64,000 bases of DNA, taken from NCBI GenBank assembly GCA_020310875.1, contig CM035435.1, positions 64,145,336 to 64,209,335 of the forward strand, in the 5' to 3' direction. Below the pieces are notes generated by a model, which had not been told where the DNA came from, did not search any database, and saw only the letters and a list, made by a program, of their open reading frames with translations. This DNA is from Ceratopteris richardii (lineage: Eukaryota > Streptophyta > Polypodiopsida > Polypodiales > Pteridaceae). Positions within the stretch are counted from its first letter, which is position 1. Each line of letters opens with the position of its first letter. Shown piece by piece: positions 33,065 to 44,487 of this stretch. The position numbers and the translations under genes were made by a program.

Positions 33065-36000
33065 ATGGCAGAAGCGACAGGTTCGGGCTCACAAGTAGGG
33101 ATACTTACTGCAGGAATTGATGTGGATAGCCTACCCGTGGATGTGCCCCCGACTGAACGACCAGTGGAGATGCAACACCTCCAGCAACTCCCGGTGCCAG
33201 ATCCACCTACAGGAATCACGGAAAGAGTTCATGCGAATTCTCATTGGTTCAATGGCATGCCCGGTCCATTAGGTGAGGCCAAGTATATCTGGGAGTCTAA
33301 ATGCGAGTATGACAGATCATGGGTGCGATTCCAATTTTTCTCCAAGGAGTTCGAGACTTTACAAAACACAGAAGATCTACAGATCATATGGCAACGAGCA
33401 GGATTGGCGGAATATTTTGAAGCCCCACTACCTAAACCCGATCTCCTCCGATGTTACTATTTGGTCTCCACATTACAAGCTAATGAAGATAAGGACCAAC
33501 CCGGATCATTTGTTCTCCCCTCATTGCTGGGCAACAACGAGTTGAAGAGGTTTGAACTTACTGTGGAGCTGGTGAGTGATGCTTTAAAGATGCATGGCAC
33601 GCATGTACCCTCAGAAAAGGATGCTTTCGTTCCCAACAACATGAAGGACAGGAAAGTAGTGAAACTGAAAGACATGGCAGCCCTCACCCCAAATGTGTCC
33701 ATCCCTCTCCGCATGTGCATGCAACATTTCGCCTTCCCCGGTCAAGACCGATTCACGCAACCACACAAGAAGATCTGGTTTGCTCTCTACTTGGCGGAAG
33801 CAGGTGCGCTACCTATTAAGCTACCAGTGTGGATTATAGATCAGTTGTATGAAGCGAACAAACGGGCTTCTAGGAAATTAGTGGTGAACGGATGCTGTGC
33901 ACTCACACGCATCATTTACCGATGCTTGGCATATGATGTCCCCATTGAGCGTGCCTTAACTTGGGCACAATTACAAATGTTTAAAAGGCTCAAGACATCC
34001 ACACATCAGTCCAAGCGCATGAGGGGCGCGATTCCGTGTGTCCAGACAAGGGAAGTCCTGACTACTCCTGAGGCATCACCATTAAGAGAGGGCACTGTAC
34101 CTCCTTTTACCATTAGGATACCCAGGTCGGAATCTGACACTACGACACAACCCACCCCATCGGCTCCTCCGGTTACACCTGAATTCGAGTTTGCTGCCAC
34201 TGGAGAGGCTGAAGGACTGGACCCCCAGGATTTCGAAGCATTCCTACAAAGCACACAATTCTCTGACGTGGAGTTTTATTCAGAGGCAGAGGAGCAGGGC
34301 ACATCCTCGCGGAGAAGAAGAAAGTCTACAGACGGTAGACATGTCCATTGGAGTGACGCTCAGCAAAGTCAACAACACGAACAACCGGAAGAAGAAGAAG
34401 CGTATGAAGAAGAGACCACTGAAGCCCCAGCATATACAACAGAACTCCGAAGGCTGTATCAGATTATGGAAAGAGTACGATCGCAGCAATTACTCACTGA
34501 ACAGAGCAGCAGAGTACTTATGACTCAGTTGTTGGAAGAAGCGGGGGTTGACTCAGAGTACAGGGAAGGTCTCTTATTGATGGCAGAAACATATGGAGTT
34601 GTAGAAGTTGTGCGCACTGCCATTCAGAGGCCTTCAGTTCAATATGACCCACGAAGGTTCCAGACACGGCCTCGCTCAGGTAAAAATATCCAAATTCCCG
34701 TTACAGTTGCAGAGGAGCCAACTACTACACCAACCTCCCAAACAGCTAGTCAACAGCACCCCGCCACCCATGAGGAGTCCACCGAACCACTACCACCTAC
34801 TCCCCCACCATCGCCTCCGAGAACAGAGACAGTGGAAATCCCATCGACCACTCAACCCACTGACCCAACCTTCATCTTTCGTACTCCCATCTCTAGTGCC
34901 ACCCTATTCTCTACCACTGATAACCCGACCTTTGAAGCAAACCCCATCACTACACAACCCACCGAAACCCTTCCCGAGCCTGCCCTAGGACAACCATCCC
35001 CAATGCCTTCAGCCACGGGTCATCTTGACCCCAGATCCACATTCATGGGTTTGCCTACTACCATGCCACCCTTTCCACCCTCCTCAAATTTACGACCCCA
35101 ACCCCCGATATCCCTCTCTCCATTTCTACAATCCCTCCAGGACATCTTTGCTAGGGCTTTTCAACCAGGCCCTCAACCATTCCCTGTCTTTTCAGCTCCC
35201 CACCCCACTTCACACCTATTCACCACTTCCACACACACACCACCTACCATACCAGTGTATATGGCAGGCCCCACACTAACACCCACTCCTGAAGGTATGG
35301 ACATTTCACCACCCACGGCACCTCCACCCACGGTTTCACCTCCTCCCATTCCCCCTCCACCAATTTCACCCACACACACAACTTTCGTAGACACATCATT
35401 CACTGTCTCCCTTCCCCAATTCCCTTCCCATGCATCGTCCACGGTAAACACCCCCCACTCATCTATAGGTAATGCATTGGACACCATGTTGGCCTGTATA
35501 TCAAATTTAAGAACAGATTACATTCAGCTCCAGCAACAAAACGCACGCCTGCAAGAGCACTCAGCGACACTACAGCTCCGCCTTGCGGTACTAGAAGGGG
35601 AGAACGCTCGCCTTCACACACAGTTCCAAACCCTCCAAGACGCCCATAATATATTGGAAGTACAGCTACAGAACGTAGATCAGGAAGCAGTGCAGGTGGT
35701 AGAAAGTCACCTACGGACACAACTGGAACGCAACTCAAAACTTCAGCGAAATATGGCGCTACTTAAACGCCATCTTGCGGCTGCTCAGGAAGAGAACAGA
35801 CGTTTGCAAATACAAAATCAAGAGAACCTGGAGGCAGCTATTGAGAGCACACCGGGGGCACCCATCAGCCCATCCAAGTTTCAAGCAGTGACCCCCGATA
35901 ACATCAAGATTATATTGGAAGATTATGCCATGCTACTCGAAGCACATGATAAGCTATCGGAGGAGCTAGGACAACTGAAGCAGGAACACCAACAAGGCCC

Positions 36001-37072
36001 AACAGCTGCCCCTCCAACCACCCCCTCTGCAGCTTCGCTTCCCTCCGACGCAGAGGCCATAAAAGATCTCCAGCAACAGGTAACTGAATTGCAGACACGC
36101 CTACTACAATATGAGAGGCCATCTTCCCCTCCGGAGGCTCCCACGGACGAAGAAGTTGTGCAAATTCCTGTGGAACAAACGTTTGATGAAGAATATGATC
36201 CGCAACCATTCCCAGGAGGCCAACAAACAGAAGAAGCGCAGGACACGTTCGAGGCACCACGGCCGCCATGGTTACGACAAGTGGAGGAAATAGGGACCTC
36301 GCATGAAGAGCGCACCGTAGTGCAAAATCAGGCTATGAGGGTCATAGAGGAGACTGTTTTACAATCAGATTACTTCAAGAACTTGTCATCGAGACGCCTG
36401 ATTCTCTCATCGGAACTCCAGTACAGGCCATATTATATTATCTTGGCTGATTATAATGCAGAAATACAAAGAGTCACGGGTCAGATTCCTACTTTTGCGA
36501 CCCAATTTCAACCCGAAGACCTTCCTCCAGAGGTGCGAAAAGGCAAGATTCGTCAACCAACATGGCGGCAGAAACTTTTAGAGACTTATCCAGAAATGCT
36601 ACGCACATGGAACAACGCGCCGTTGCACCTCCTGTACAACCCATGCTACGGTCCAGTCCCCCGCCGCAGGTCGTGGAAGGCATTTAATATCAAGGTACAG
36701 AACAATGCGCAATGCAAGGAATGGCTGAACTACCCGTACATAGCGCCACCACAAGGACCACCATCGGTAGCATATATGATGGGGACCATTCGCCACTGGA
36801 TGCCGCGCTTGAAGCCCATGCAAGATGTAGCAGCGCAAATGATGCTTAAAATCTTAGATATGATGCAAGTGGTGCTGAAGACCTTTAGAAATGCAGCCGC
36901 ACCACAGGTACGCCTTCCGGGGTTTAGCAATGGAAATTACGACTTGGTGTATGACATGAGCACCACCCCCAGTATCCGTGTGGCTTACGCTTGGCATGCA
37001 CGCATCAAATACCTCCCCGCCTGCTACAAACAAACCTTCGAAGAAATGTTCAGATCAGGGTTCTGGGAGTAA
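33065..37072 (+). CDS. Element IV third ORF, 1,335 aa, function unknown
   Basis: The start at 33065 (AAAAATGGC, MAEATGSG) has a good plant context, although the frame is open a little further upstream. The N-terminal 320 residues (FVLPSLLGNNELKRFELTVEL; VSIPLRMCMQHFAFPG) resemble the plant transposon protein domain seen downstream of gypsy pol. An acidic linker, a long proline/threonine-rich stretch (about residues 540-790) and a leucine/glutamine-rich coiled coil (about 810-1010) follow. The C-terminal 200 residues form a compact domain (CKEWLNYPYIAPPQGPP; YKQTFEEMFRSGFWE) that is conserved in element II. No signal peptide or membrane segment is visible, so an envelope role is not supported. 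The role is unknown. Confidence 0.85.
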   Translation: MAEATGSGSQVGILTAGIDVDSLPVDVPPTERPVEMQHLQQLPVPDPPTGITERVHANSHWFNGMPGPLGEAKYIWESKCEYDRSWVRFQFFSKEFETLQNTEDLQIIWQRAGLAEYFEAPLPKPDLLRCYYLVSTLQANEDKDQPGSFVLPSLLGNNELKRFELTVELVSDALKMHGTHVPSEKDAFVPNNMKDRKVVKLKDMAALTPNVSIPLRMCMQHFAFPGQDRFTQPHKKIWFALYLAEAGALPIKLPVWIIDQLYEANKRASRKLVVNGCCALTRIIYRCLAYDVPIERALTWAQLQMFKRLKTSTHQSKRMRGAIPCVQTREVLTTPEASPLREGTVPPFTIRIPRSESDTTTQPTPSAPPVTPEFEFAATGEAEGLDPQDFEAFLQSTQFSDVEFYSEAEEQGTSSRRRRKSTDGRHVHWSDAQQSQQHEQPEEEEAYEEETTEAPAYTTELRRLYQIMERVRSQQLLTEQSSRVLMTQLLEEAGVDSEYREGLLLMAETYGVVEVVRTAIQRPSVQYDPRRFQTRPRSGKNIQIPVTVAEEPTTTPTSQTASQQHPATHEESTEPLPPTPPPSPPRTETVEIPSTTQPTDPTFIFRTPISSATLFSTTDNPTFEANPITTQPTETLPEPALGQPSPMPSATGHLDPRSTFMGLPTTMPPFPPSSNLRPQPPISLSPFLQSLQDIFARAFQPGPQPFPVFSAPHPTSHLFTTSTHTPPTIPVYMAGPTLTPTPEGMDISPPTAPPPTVSPPPIPPPPISPTHTTFVDTSFTVSLPQFPSHASSTVNTPHSSIGNALDTMLACISNLRTDYIQLQQQNARLQEHSATLQLRLAVLEGENARLHTQFQTLQDAHNILEVQLQNVDQEAVQVVESHLRTQLERNSKLQRNMALLKRHLAAAQEENRRLQIQNQENLEAAIESTPGAPISPSKFQAVTPDNIKIILEDYAMLLEAHDKLSEELGQLKQEHQQGPTAAPPTTPSAASLPSDAEAIKDLQQQVTELQTRLLQYERPSSPPEAPTDEEVVQIPVEQTFDEEYDPQPFPGGQQTEEAQDTFEAPRPPWLRQVEEIGTSHEERTVVQNQAMRVIEETVLQSDYFKNLSSRRLILSSELQYRPYYIILADYNAEIQRVTGQIPTFATQFQPEDLPPEVRKGKIRQPTWRQKLLETYPEMLRTWNNAPLHLLYNPCYGPVPRRRSWKAFNIKVQNNAQCKEWLNYPYIAPPQGPPSVAYMMGTIRHWMPRLKPMQDVAAQMMLKILDMMQVVLKTFRNAAAPQVRLPGFSNGNYDLVYDMSTTPSIRVAYAWHARIKYLPACYKQTFEEMFRSGFWE

Positions 37073-37135
37073 CACTCGGAGATTTTCGCGCCAAAGCCGA
37101 CACATCTGCTTCAACTGTTTGCTTGTGAACAAGCA

Positions 37136-37318
37136 ATGTATTCAGAGTACTACACCACCCCGCAACCAGAGACCCCCGGTGCAATAAATTGGGAGGCATT
37201 GGAAGCCGATCTAGCAAGAGGCCTAAGGATAGGAGAACATGAACTGGCCACCAATGTCATCCAATATTACATCGACCACCCGAGGGAACAAAGGTCTGTC
37301 AGGGGCGACAGACGCTAG
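37136..37318 (+). CDS. Small frame before the purine tract (element IV)
   Basis: A 60-codon frame (MYSEYYTTPQPETPG ... YYIDHPREQRSVRGDRR) lies between the third ORF and the purine tract. Element II carries a comparable stretch at about 47820-48000 (ELSFFTDHRQPPHD ... KPVGDDR), with similar spacing to its hairpin and purine tract. Part of the similarity at the C-terminus comes from the shared hairpin DNA. It may be coding, but the evidence is limited. Confidence 0.4.
   Translation: MYSEYYTTPQPETPGAINWEALEADLARGLRIGEHELATNVIQYYIDHPREQRSVRGDRR
37296..37311 (+). other. Conserved hairpin upstream of element IV purine tract
   Basis: CTGTC-AGGGGC-GACAG forms a 5-bp stem five bases before the polypurine tract. 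The same CTGTC/GACAG arms occur twice near the 3' end of element II (47978-47993 and 48497-48513). Confidence 0.55.
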
Positions 37319-37329
37319 GAAGGGGGGAG
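37317..37329 (+). other. Polypurine tract of element IV
   Basis: AGGAAGGGGGGAG abuts the TGTTGG start of the right LTR. In the family this purine run primes plus-strand DNA synthesis. Confidence 0.9.
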
Positions 37330-37895
37330 TGTTGGCATACAAAGCAATAAAGGAGTCATGCACAATACGGCAACAAGGCCAGATCATTTTTTCCATAGAT
37401 TATGTACAACCCAAGTGATTTTAATCACTACACAAACATTGTAAATCCCGTTTTTGGTAGATTAGACTCCATTTTGTGCAAGCCGAGGAGTCCTTGAGCT
37501 TGAGGAGTATTAGAAGTACCATCGTACCAAATTTCATAATTTTTAGCCTTCGTTTGAGCCCTCAAATAAGCCCTGGAACCTAATTTTTAACTAGGCCGGA
37601 CACTAGGTCTGGACAGGGCCAAAAGCTAGTCAAAAACTATAAAAAGAGCTAGAGAGCTCATTTTTGAGGTTAGATTGTAATTGAAACAAACTTGTAAGAG
37701 CTTGTGAAAGTAATCTAAAGCACTCCATTGATTCTCTCTCTCTGTCTTGCCGTGTGTGCGCGTGTGTGTATGTGTGTGCATGCTTGTGTGCTTCTCACTC
37801 ACGCACTTGTGCCGCCACTTGCTCGAGGTCTTCATACCATCCTCACGTCTTCCCGGATTGACATTAAAGGAGGTGCTACTCATCATTGAGCTACA
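37330..37895 (+). repeat. Element IV right LTR
   Basis: It is identical to the left LTR except for about two substitutions and two small length differences. The TATA box is at 37638-37645. It ends GAGCTACA, directly followed by the AAGTA duplication. Confidence 0.95.
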
Positions 37896-37900
37896 AAGTA
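37896..37900. repeat. Target-site duplication AAGTA, right copy (element IV)
   Basis: This is an exact repeat of 21873-21877. Element II sequence resumes here. Confidence 0.93.
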
Positions 37901-40900
37901 GCTCAACAGACCTTAGAAAAACCTGTTGTTCAATTACCCAACTGGCGAATTCCCGAAAGAGAATTCCAAGAGTGTGTCATCCCTAAGGACCCCGAGAAAC
38001 TCGAAGCAGGTGAGACACATAATGGAGATTGCTGCGAGGATAAAAGGGAAGGATCCATTGTTCCCGAAGTAGAAGGGGAATGGCTTAAAGATTTGTGGGC
38101 AAGAGTCCAAGAAGACCAATGGAAGAAAGTGGAAGGAATAGAACCACCCTTTGAGGAGTTGGAAGCAGAAGGTGAAATAGATGATTCGATACCTGAACTA
38201 AAGTCAGAGGGATTATTACAAATCGACCAAACTGACAAGGATAATGACAGTATAAGGATCTTGCCAAATTACACAGGAGAATACGAACATAATTCGGAAT
38301 TATATTGCATTCCCTCAATAAGGAAAAAAGAACCGAACACATCAGTCAAAACATCGGATATCATCCAACATCTTAAAAAAGTAAAAATCCCTTACTCTGA
38401 CGTTAGAAGAACTGTTGAGGATCAAACCACATTTGAAGGAGAAGCTAACCAGCCAATTGGAAATCAAGGCGGAAGAAAAGGAGATGTCTGATGAAGTAAA
38501 CACATTAAAAATCCCAGTCGATAAGGTTGGAGATTTCAGTGAGGGAGATGAAGGAAATACTTGCCTTCCAATTACCTATAGAGGTTACACCACTAAAGCC
38601 ATCTTAGATTCTGGAGTTGGAGTAGGAATTGCTACTAGAGAAATCTGGGAAAAATGGGGGAAACCAGCTTTAAGACCAACACGCATGAAGATACAAATGG
38701 CAGACGGACACACTGAACGACCCTTGGGATTATTGGAACGGGTAGTTTTTACCACTTGCGGAGTTGAGTTCGAGCACACCTTAGCGATATGTCAATTTGA
38801 AAGGCCTAGCAATTATGAAATGATACTTCGAAGACCTTTCATGAGACAACTAAAGGTAGTGCAAGATTGGGGAAAAGACGCAGTATACTTACAGCATGAA
38901 GGAACCACAACAAGAATAAATCTCCACACATATACATATCAAGATGTTCCCCCCTTACAATGGAATCAGATTCATAAGGAGGAAGATAATCAATTGATTC
39001 ATAGTATAGGTTCAAGTGATCAATCGTGGATGAACGAAGACACTCATCTATGGATATGCCACACTACGAAAAAGGAAGAGGATAGGAGGAAAGGATGGCA
39101 GCAAAGGCAAGGAGTTGCTAGATCTATACAAGATCCAGCCTATATGCCTCAAATATTCTTAGATGAAGAATTTGAACCTCATGGTTGGATGGAGATTTTA
39201 GCTACTCTCGATGTTTGTGTAAACGAAAAAGTGATAACCATGAATGAATGCATTGATGAGGAAGGATATGACGTTAGTCTAAACGTGGTAGTTCTTCAAG
39301 AGGCTGAAAAGGGGAAGTGATAGAAAAGGAATGGAAGGAGGACTATGAGAGCATTGAAATGGAGCAAGAGCAAATGGAAATAGAAAGTGGAAATCAAGAA
39401 GTAAGTGTCATAGCTAATGAAATAGATCAAGAAATGACACAAGAAGAAGAGCTTAGATTAGATAAAGAACTAGAAGATGGAGAAAACAAGTCACAAGATC
39501 AGTTTGAAGTGCCTGCCCACTTCAAAAACTATGAAGTAGAAGAGAGGAAAATTGCTATTCAAATGCCGAAAGGAGAAGCACAGCCAGGGATAACATATGA
39601 CAATAAAGAGCAGACCAAGAAAATAGTAGTAACCTTAGAGGAAGGAGAAGAACGATGTACTTTTATAGGACAGGATGTCTCTATGGAGGAAGAACAAGAG
39701 TTAATATGCCTCATAAGGGAATACAGGGATGTCTTTGTCTGGACATATAAGGATTTGAAAGGAGTACATCCATCTATATGTGCACATAGAATCCCTATGA
39801 CATCTGAAGCTAAACCTTCCAAACAAAGACCATACACATATAACGATGTTTACTCAGCAAAGATTAAAGAAGAGATAGATAAACTGTTAGATGGGTTCAT
39901 ATATGAGATTGAACACACGGAATGGGTATCACCTTTGGTGGTCGTACCGAAAAAGAATGGTAAGTTAAGAGTATGCATAAATCTGAAAAAAGTAAATGTT
40001 GCCACCATTAGAGATAGTTACCCATTACCCATCACGGATCATCTTTTGGAAAGAGTGGCAGGGAAGGAAGTTTATAGTTTTTTGGACGGCTTTTCAGGTT
40101 ATAATCAGGTAGCTATTGCTCCTGAGGACAAGCATAAAACAGCCTTTGCAAGTGAATGGGGAGTGTACACCTTTAGGGTTATGCCTTTCGGCTTAACCAA
40201 TGCCCCAGCCACTTTCCAAAGATTGATGTGCCATGTATTCAAGGAGTTCTTGATAAAGAGTATGGAGGTATACGTGGATGATTTATGCACTTATTCAGCT
40301 ATACGATCAGAGCATATCCCTGAACTAGGAAAGATCTTTGCCAAATGTCGACAATATAGAGTATGCCTCAACCCAGAAAAATGTGTCTTCATGGTTCGAC
40401 AAGGAAAGATATTAGGACATATTGTCTCTAAAAATGGAATTTCAACTGATGAAGACAAAATCAAAGTAATTCTGGATTTACCGAGACCAAAGACTGCTAA
40501 AGAAGTACAAGCATTTATGGGACATTGTGGATACTACTGAAGATTTATACATATGTATGTCATAATTGCTAGACCTCTTTATGCATTATTGACTCAGTTT
40601 AACTGGACTGAAGAATGTGAAAAGGCCTTTAACGAATTAAAGAGTCGATTGAGTTCAGCCCCAATTCTTCAAGTACCTAATTGGAACAAGCCCTTTCACA
40701 TTCATGTAGATGCTTCCAAGTTTGCCATTGGTTGCATCCTAGCTCAACCCACAGATACAGGAAAGTTAGATCACCCTATAGCCTATGCCAGTAGACAATC
40801 GAATCAAGCAGAACGCAATTATACCACGACTGAAAGAGAAGGCCTAGGAATGGTATACGTGGTGAAAAAGTTTCAACACTACTTATTGGAAAACAAATTC

Positions 40901-43250
40901 AAATTCTTCATTGATCATCAAGCCCTACTGTACTTAGTCAATAAGCCTTGTAATACAGGATGACTAGTACGATGGCTTCTATTGTTGATGGAATTTGATT
41001 TTGAAGTAGTAGTCAAGAAGGGAAATATCCACATAAGAGCAGATCACTTATCAAGAATGACACATGGAGAACCACCCATAGGAGTACCGGATGATCTGCT
41101 GGATACATACCTTTTCAATCTCGAAGTATGTCCCCAATGGGCAGAAACGTGGATCCCTATACTCACATATGGACCTAAAAATGGGATCACACCAAACCGA
41201 ACCCAAGATCTATGGAAGACTAAAAACCTTCATATCATTGCTGGAAGTTTGTATCACCAAGATTCAAGTGGATTACTCATGAGATGCGTAGAAGAAGAGG
41301 AACAAGAAATGTGGCTTCAAAAAGCACATGTAAATCAATGGAAGACTCATCTAAGTGCAAACGGAACGTGGCAAACATTGAAGAGATTAGGCATATATTG
41401 GGCGACCATACAAAGGGATACACATAATTATGTATCAGCTTGCCCAACTTGTCAAGAACGGAATCCAGAAGAGAACTCTAATTTATGCTACTCCACTGTA
41501 GCACCAAGATGCAGCATGCCCCTGGTAAAATTCTTGAAGACCCAGGAATACCCAGAAGGAGCCACTGTAGCAAGGAAACGTGCACTTGTAGAACAAAGCA
41601 AGGACTATGCTCTTATAGGAAAACAACTCTTTAAATGAGGAAGAGATAATCATTTGCGAATGTGCATTCATGAAGACGAGTATCTTGCTGTCTTAGAGAT
41701 GGCACATACAGGAGCTGCAGGAGGACATTTCTCTGCATATAAAACTGCAAAAATGATTCTCTTTGTTGGAATGTGGTGGCCAACTCTACATCAAGATGCA
41801 ACAACATATGTGCAAAGATGTGATATTTGTCAACGAACGAAATATCCAATTAGAAGAGACAAGATGCCACTGAAACCCATGATGAGTGCCAGAGCTTTTA
41901 CTAAATGGGGAATAGACTTCATAGGACCTATTAGCCCCCCAGCTAAAGGATCCCACGCCGAGTATATAATTGTAGCCACAGACTATCTGACCAAATGGGT
42001 TGAAGCCAAAGCTACCAAGAAAAACGATGCAAGGACTACGGCCAAGTTTCTCTTCGAGAACGTTTTCACTAGATTTGGACTACCGATAGAAATTGTGAGT
42101 GATAGAGGCACACACTTTGTGAATGAAGTTATAGAAGCCTTACGGAATGAATTCTTGGTAATTCATAAGAAATCAGCCCCTTATCATCCTCAAGCCAATG
42201 GACAAGCCGAAAGTTCAAATAAAATCTTGTGCACAGTTCTCACTAAAATTGTGAACAATGGTAGATCTGATTGGGATAAACAATTACATCACACTTTATG
42301 GGCATTCCCATTAGCTTACAAGACCGCCATAGGAACTACTCCTTTTAACTTAGTGTATGGACAAAATGCTATTTTGCCAATTGATTTCTTAATACCCACT
42401 CTCAGAGTAGCAACAACTTATGAGTGGACGAGACATGAACTCTCAGCTCAATTGGATCAAATAGAGAAGTTACATGAAACTAGGTTACAAGCAGTAGCAG
42501 GGATTTATGCTGCTAAAAGACGACAGAAGGCCTACTTTGATGCTCATATTAAAGATAAAAATTTGAAGGAAGGAGATTTAGTTTTGGTATATACCCTGAA
42601 ACAACACGCAAAGAAGCTGCAAAAAAGAGGATATGGCCCATTAATCATCAATCGTATATCTACCAGTGGAGCCATCAGTTTAGCCACCTTGGATGGAGAC
42701 GTATTGCCAAACTATATCAGTGGATGTCGAGTGAAAAAATATCTGGAACCATTGAGTGAAGAAATGATGTCACGACTAATAATGGGTAAAAACAGGCACC
42801 TAGAGGAAGAAAGAATACGGGAAGAAGCCAGACAAGAAGCACTAGAATGGATAAGAAGAAGAAGAGAGTGGATGAGAGAAAGAGATGAGAGATATCGACT
42901 AGGAGAGGAACTAGTCCCAATGGCTAATTTTAGAGCCACTGAAAACCTAGGTCAACAGAGGACGCAACCATATTTGAATTTGGGAGCCGGAAAAAAGGAA
43001 TACCACTTAGTGGATGCTCTCATTGACACAGGAGCCGCCATAAGTTGTATCAAATTTTCATTGACTCAAAAACTCAAGGAGGAATTACGTCCATCAAAGG
43101 CACAACTGATTGGAATAGGAGGAAAGATCACCAAGTGTATAGGAGAGATTATCTTACCTCTACACCTTGGAAACAACACAATGGAACAAAAACTCTTAGT
43201 ATGTCACGATCAGTACTTATTGGAAGAGCTCGTGTTAGGTCAAGACTAGA
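37901..43250 (+). pseudogene. pol: Element II pol region
   Basis: Parts in order: first retropepsin (AILDSGVGVGIA; about 38590-38880), reverse transcriptase (about 39880-40320; VPKKNGKLRVCINLKKVN; FLDGFSGYN; YVDDLC), RNase H (about 40690-40970; HVDASKFAIGCILAQP), first zinc-type module (about 41280-41460; ACPTCQ), second zinc module (about 41690-41830; AHTGAAGGHF, CDICQRT), integrase core (about 41900-42240; WGIDFIGPI, SDRGTHF, GQAESSNK) and a GPF-like module (about 42620). A second retropepsin-like segment (LIDTGAA; about 43010-43250) comes last. The layout is the same as element IV. The region is broken. Confidence 0.9.
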
Positions 43251-44487
43251 TATACGAATATGAAGTAACTATTCAATTGGCCTTAGGATACATTTCGGCC
43301 AAGATAGGACATTGTGAAGTATTCAGCATGCTAGACGAACAACCAATCAAAGCCGCAAGTATAGAACCAAAAAATCACCCAAATGAACACAGTGATGAAT
43401 GCATGTTCACTAGCACTATGGAAACCCCTTCATCGAGTACTTCATGTGAGGATACACTGAATTCTGCTTGCACACCATCTTCTAATCTAGCAAGTCACAA
43501 GAGTATCATTCTATCTGAAAACAGCCTTAGCAAAGAACCACACACAAGAGAGACTAGTTCTCCGGGTAATCACAAGTCTGCACCTATTAGAATATACCCC
43601 ATTCCTTACACTAGATAGGCTTGGATAAGGAAGGAACAAGTGGCTGCATATCTTCAACAACAGAAATATTATCGACATCAGAACGACCCATCGAACAAGC
43701 GAGTAAATCACTTTGGACACCGAGGTCCACAACAAATTGCTAGAATATGGATTCCAAAGAAAGTGGTAGCCGCCCAACCAGCTCGCACACAAATATGGAT
43801 TCCCAAGTCATGTACTCAAATGACCATCATCAAAAAGGACGAACCAATGCTCAAGGAAAATCAGTATGGTCTAAAGGAAAAATGACAGAAGCTAAACTAT
43901 TACAAGATAGAGAAGGAATCTACATGTGCTTCAAAAACCATTCCAAGATTCAAAAAGCAGATAAAGCAGACGTACAACATGAGAAGCACCATATTCTTTA
44001 GGAATGTTAGGAATACATTCTGCCCCAATAGTGTGAAGCAGATCTAGATGCCGAAAGGCAAGACTAGCTGTATGCATCAACCAAGAACCAAGTAATTCAA
44101 GTTGCACACATTTGGAGTTACGAGAATCCAAAGTATGCATGATAGGGCCACATTACAAGGCCAAGCATTCGGCACGTTATTCTTCTATTTCAGGATAGTG
44201 AAGCACATTTTCCTCTTGGGAAATAGGAGAGCACTTGTCCATAATCTAAAGAAAATTACTAAAAAATTAATAACCGCTTCGGCTATGAACTAACTTTTCT
44301 GTTTTTCTCTTCAGACAAAAACATAAAAATATCTAAAAGTAGGAAAAATCCTAGGTATTACCTTTCTCACACCCATGGGGAAGGGACGACACCATTCACG
44401 TGGAGCATTGCCAATCTTATGAAAGACAAATGAAGGAGGATTTTTTATACTATCTTGCCACTAATTCATACTCTATATTGAGTGCAG
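43251..44487 (+). other. Element II linker between pol and third ORF
   Basis: About 1.2 kb. The first part encodes serine/threonine-rich sequence and then two IWIPK motifs (about 43745-43810), matching element IV's WVPK linker. From about 43990 no conserved coding is seen. It ends in CTCTATATTGAGTGCAG (44471-44487), a candidate splice acceptor directly before ATGGC at 44488. Confidence 0.6.

Larger units (their letters stand above)
21878..37895 (+). mobile_element. Element IV: Tat/Athila-like Ty3/gypsy retrotransposon, looks whole
   Basis: This 16.0-kb element has near-identical LTRs (569 and 566 bp), a perfect AAGTA target duplication, a tRNA-Asp primer site, one 3,051-codon Gag-Pol frame, a 1,335-codon third ORF and a purine tract against the 3' LTR. 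The LTRs differ by about two substitutions and two small indels, so it is very young, probably no more than a few hundred thousand years at usual plant rates. It sits inside element II, a relative with the same gag start, primer site and Pol layout. I saw no clear break in the main frames. Current activity cannot be judged from sequence. Confidence 0.95.

Noticed and set aside
34608-35279. Proline/histidine-rich frames in alternative frames of the third ORF
   Set aside because: They overlap the long 1,335-codon frame and arise from its proline/threonine codon bias.
33065-37072. Envelope protein
   Set aside because: There is no signal peptide, no transmembrane segment and no furin-like site; the protein looks soluble with a coiled coil.
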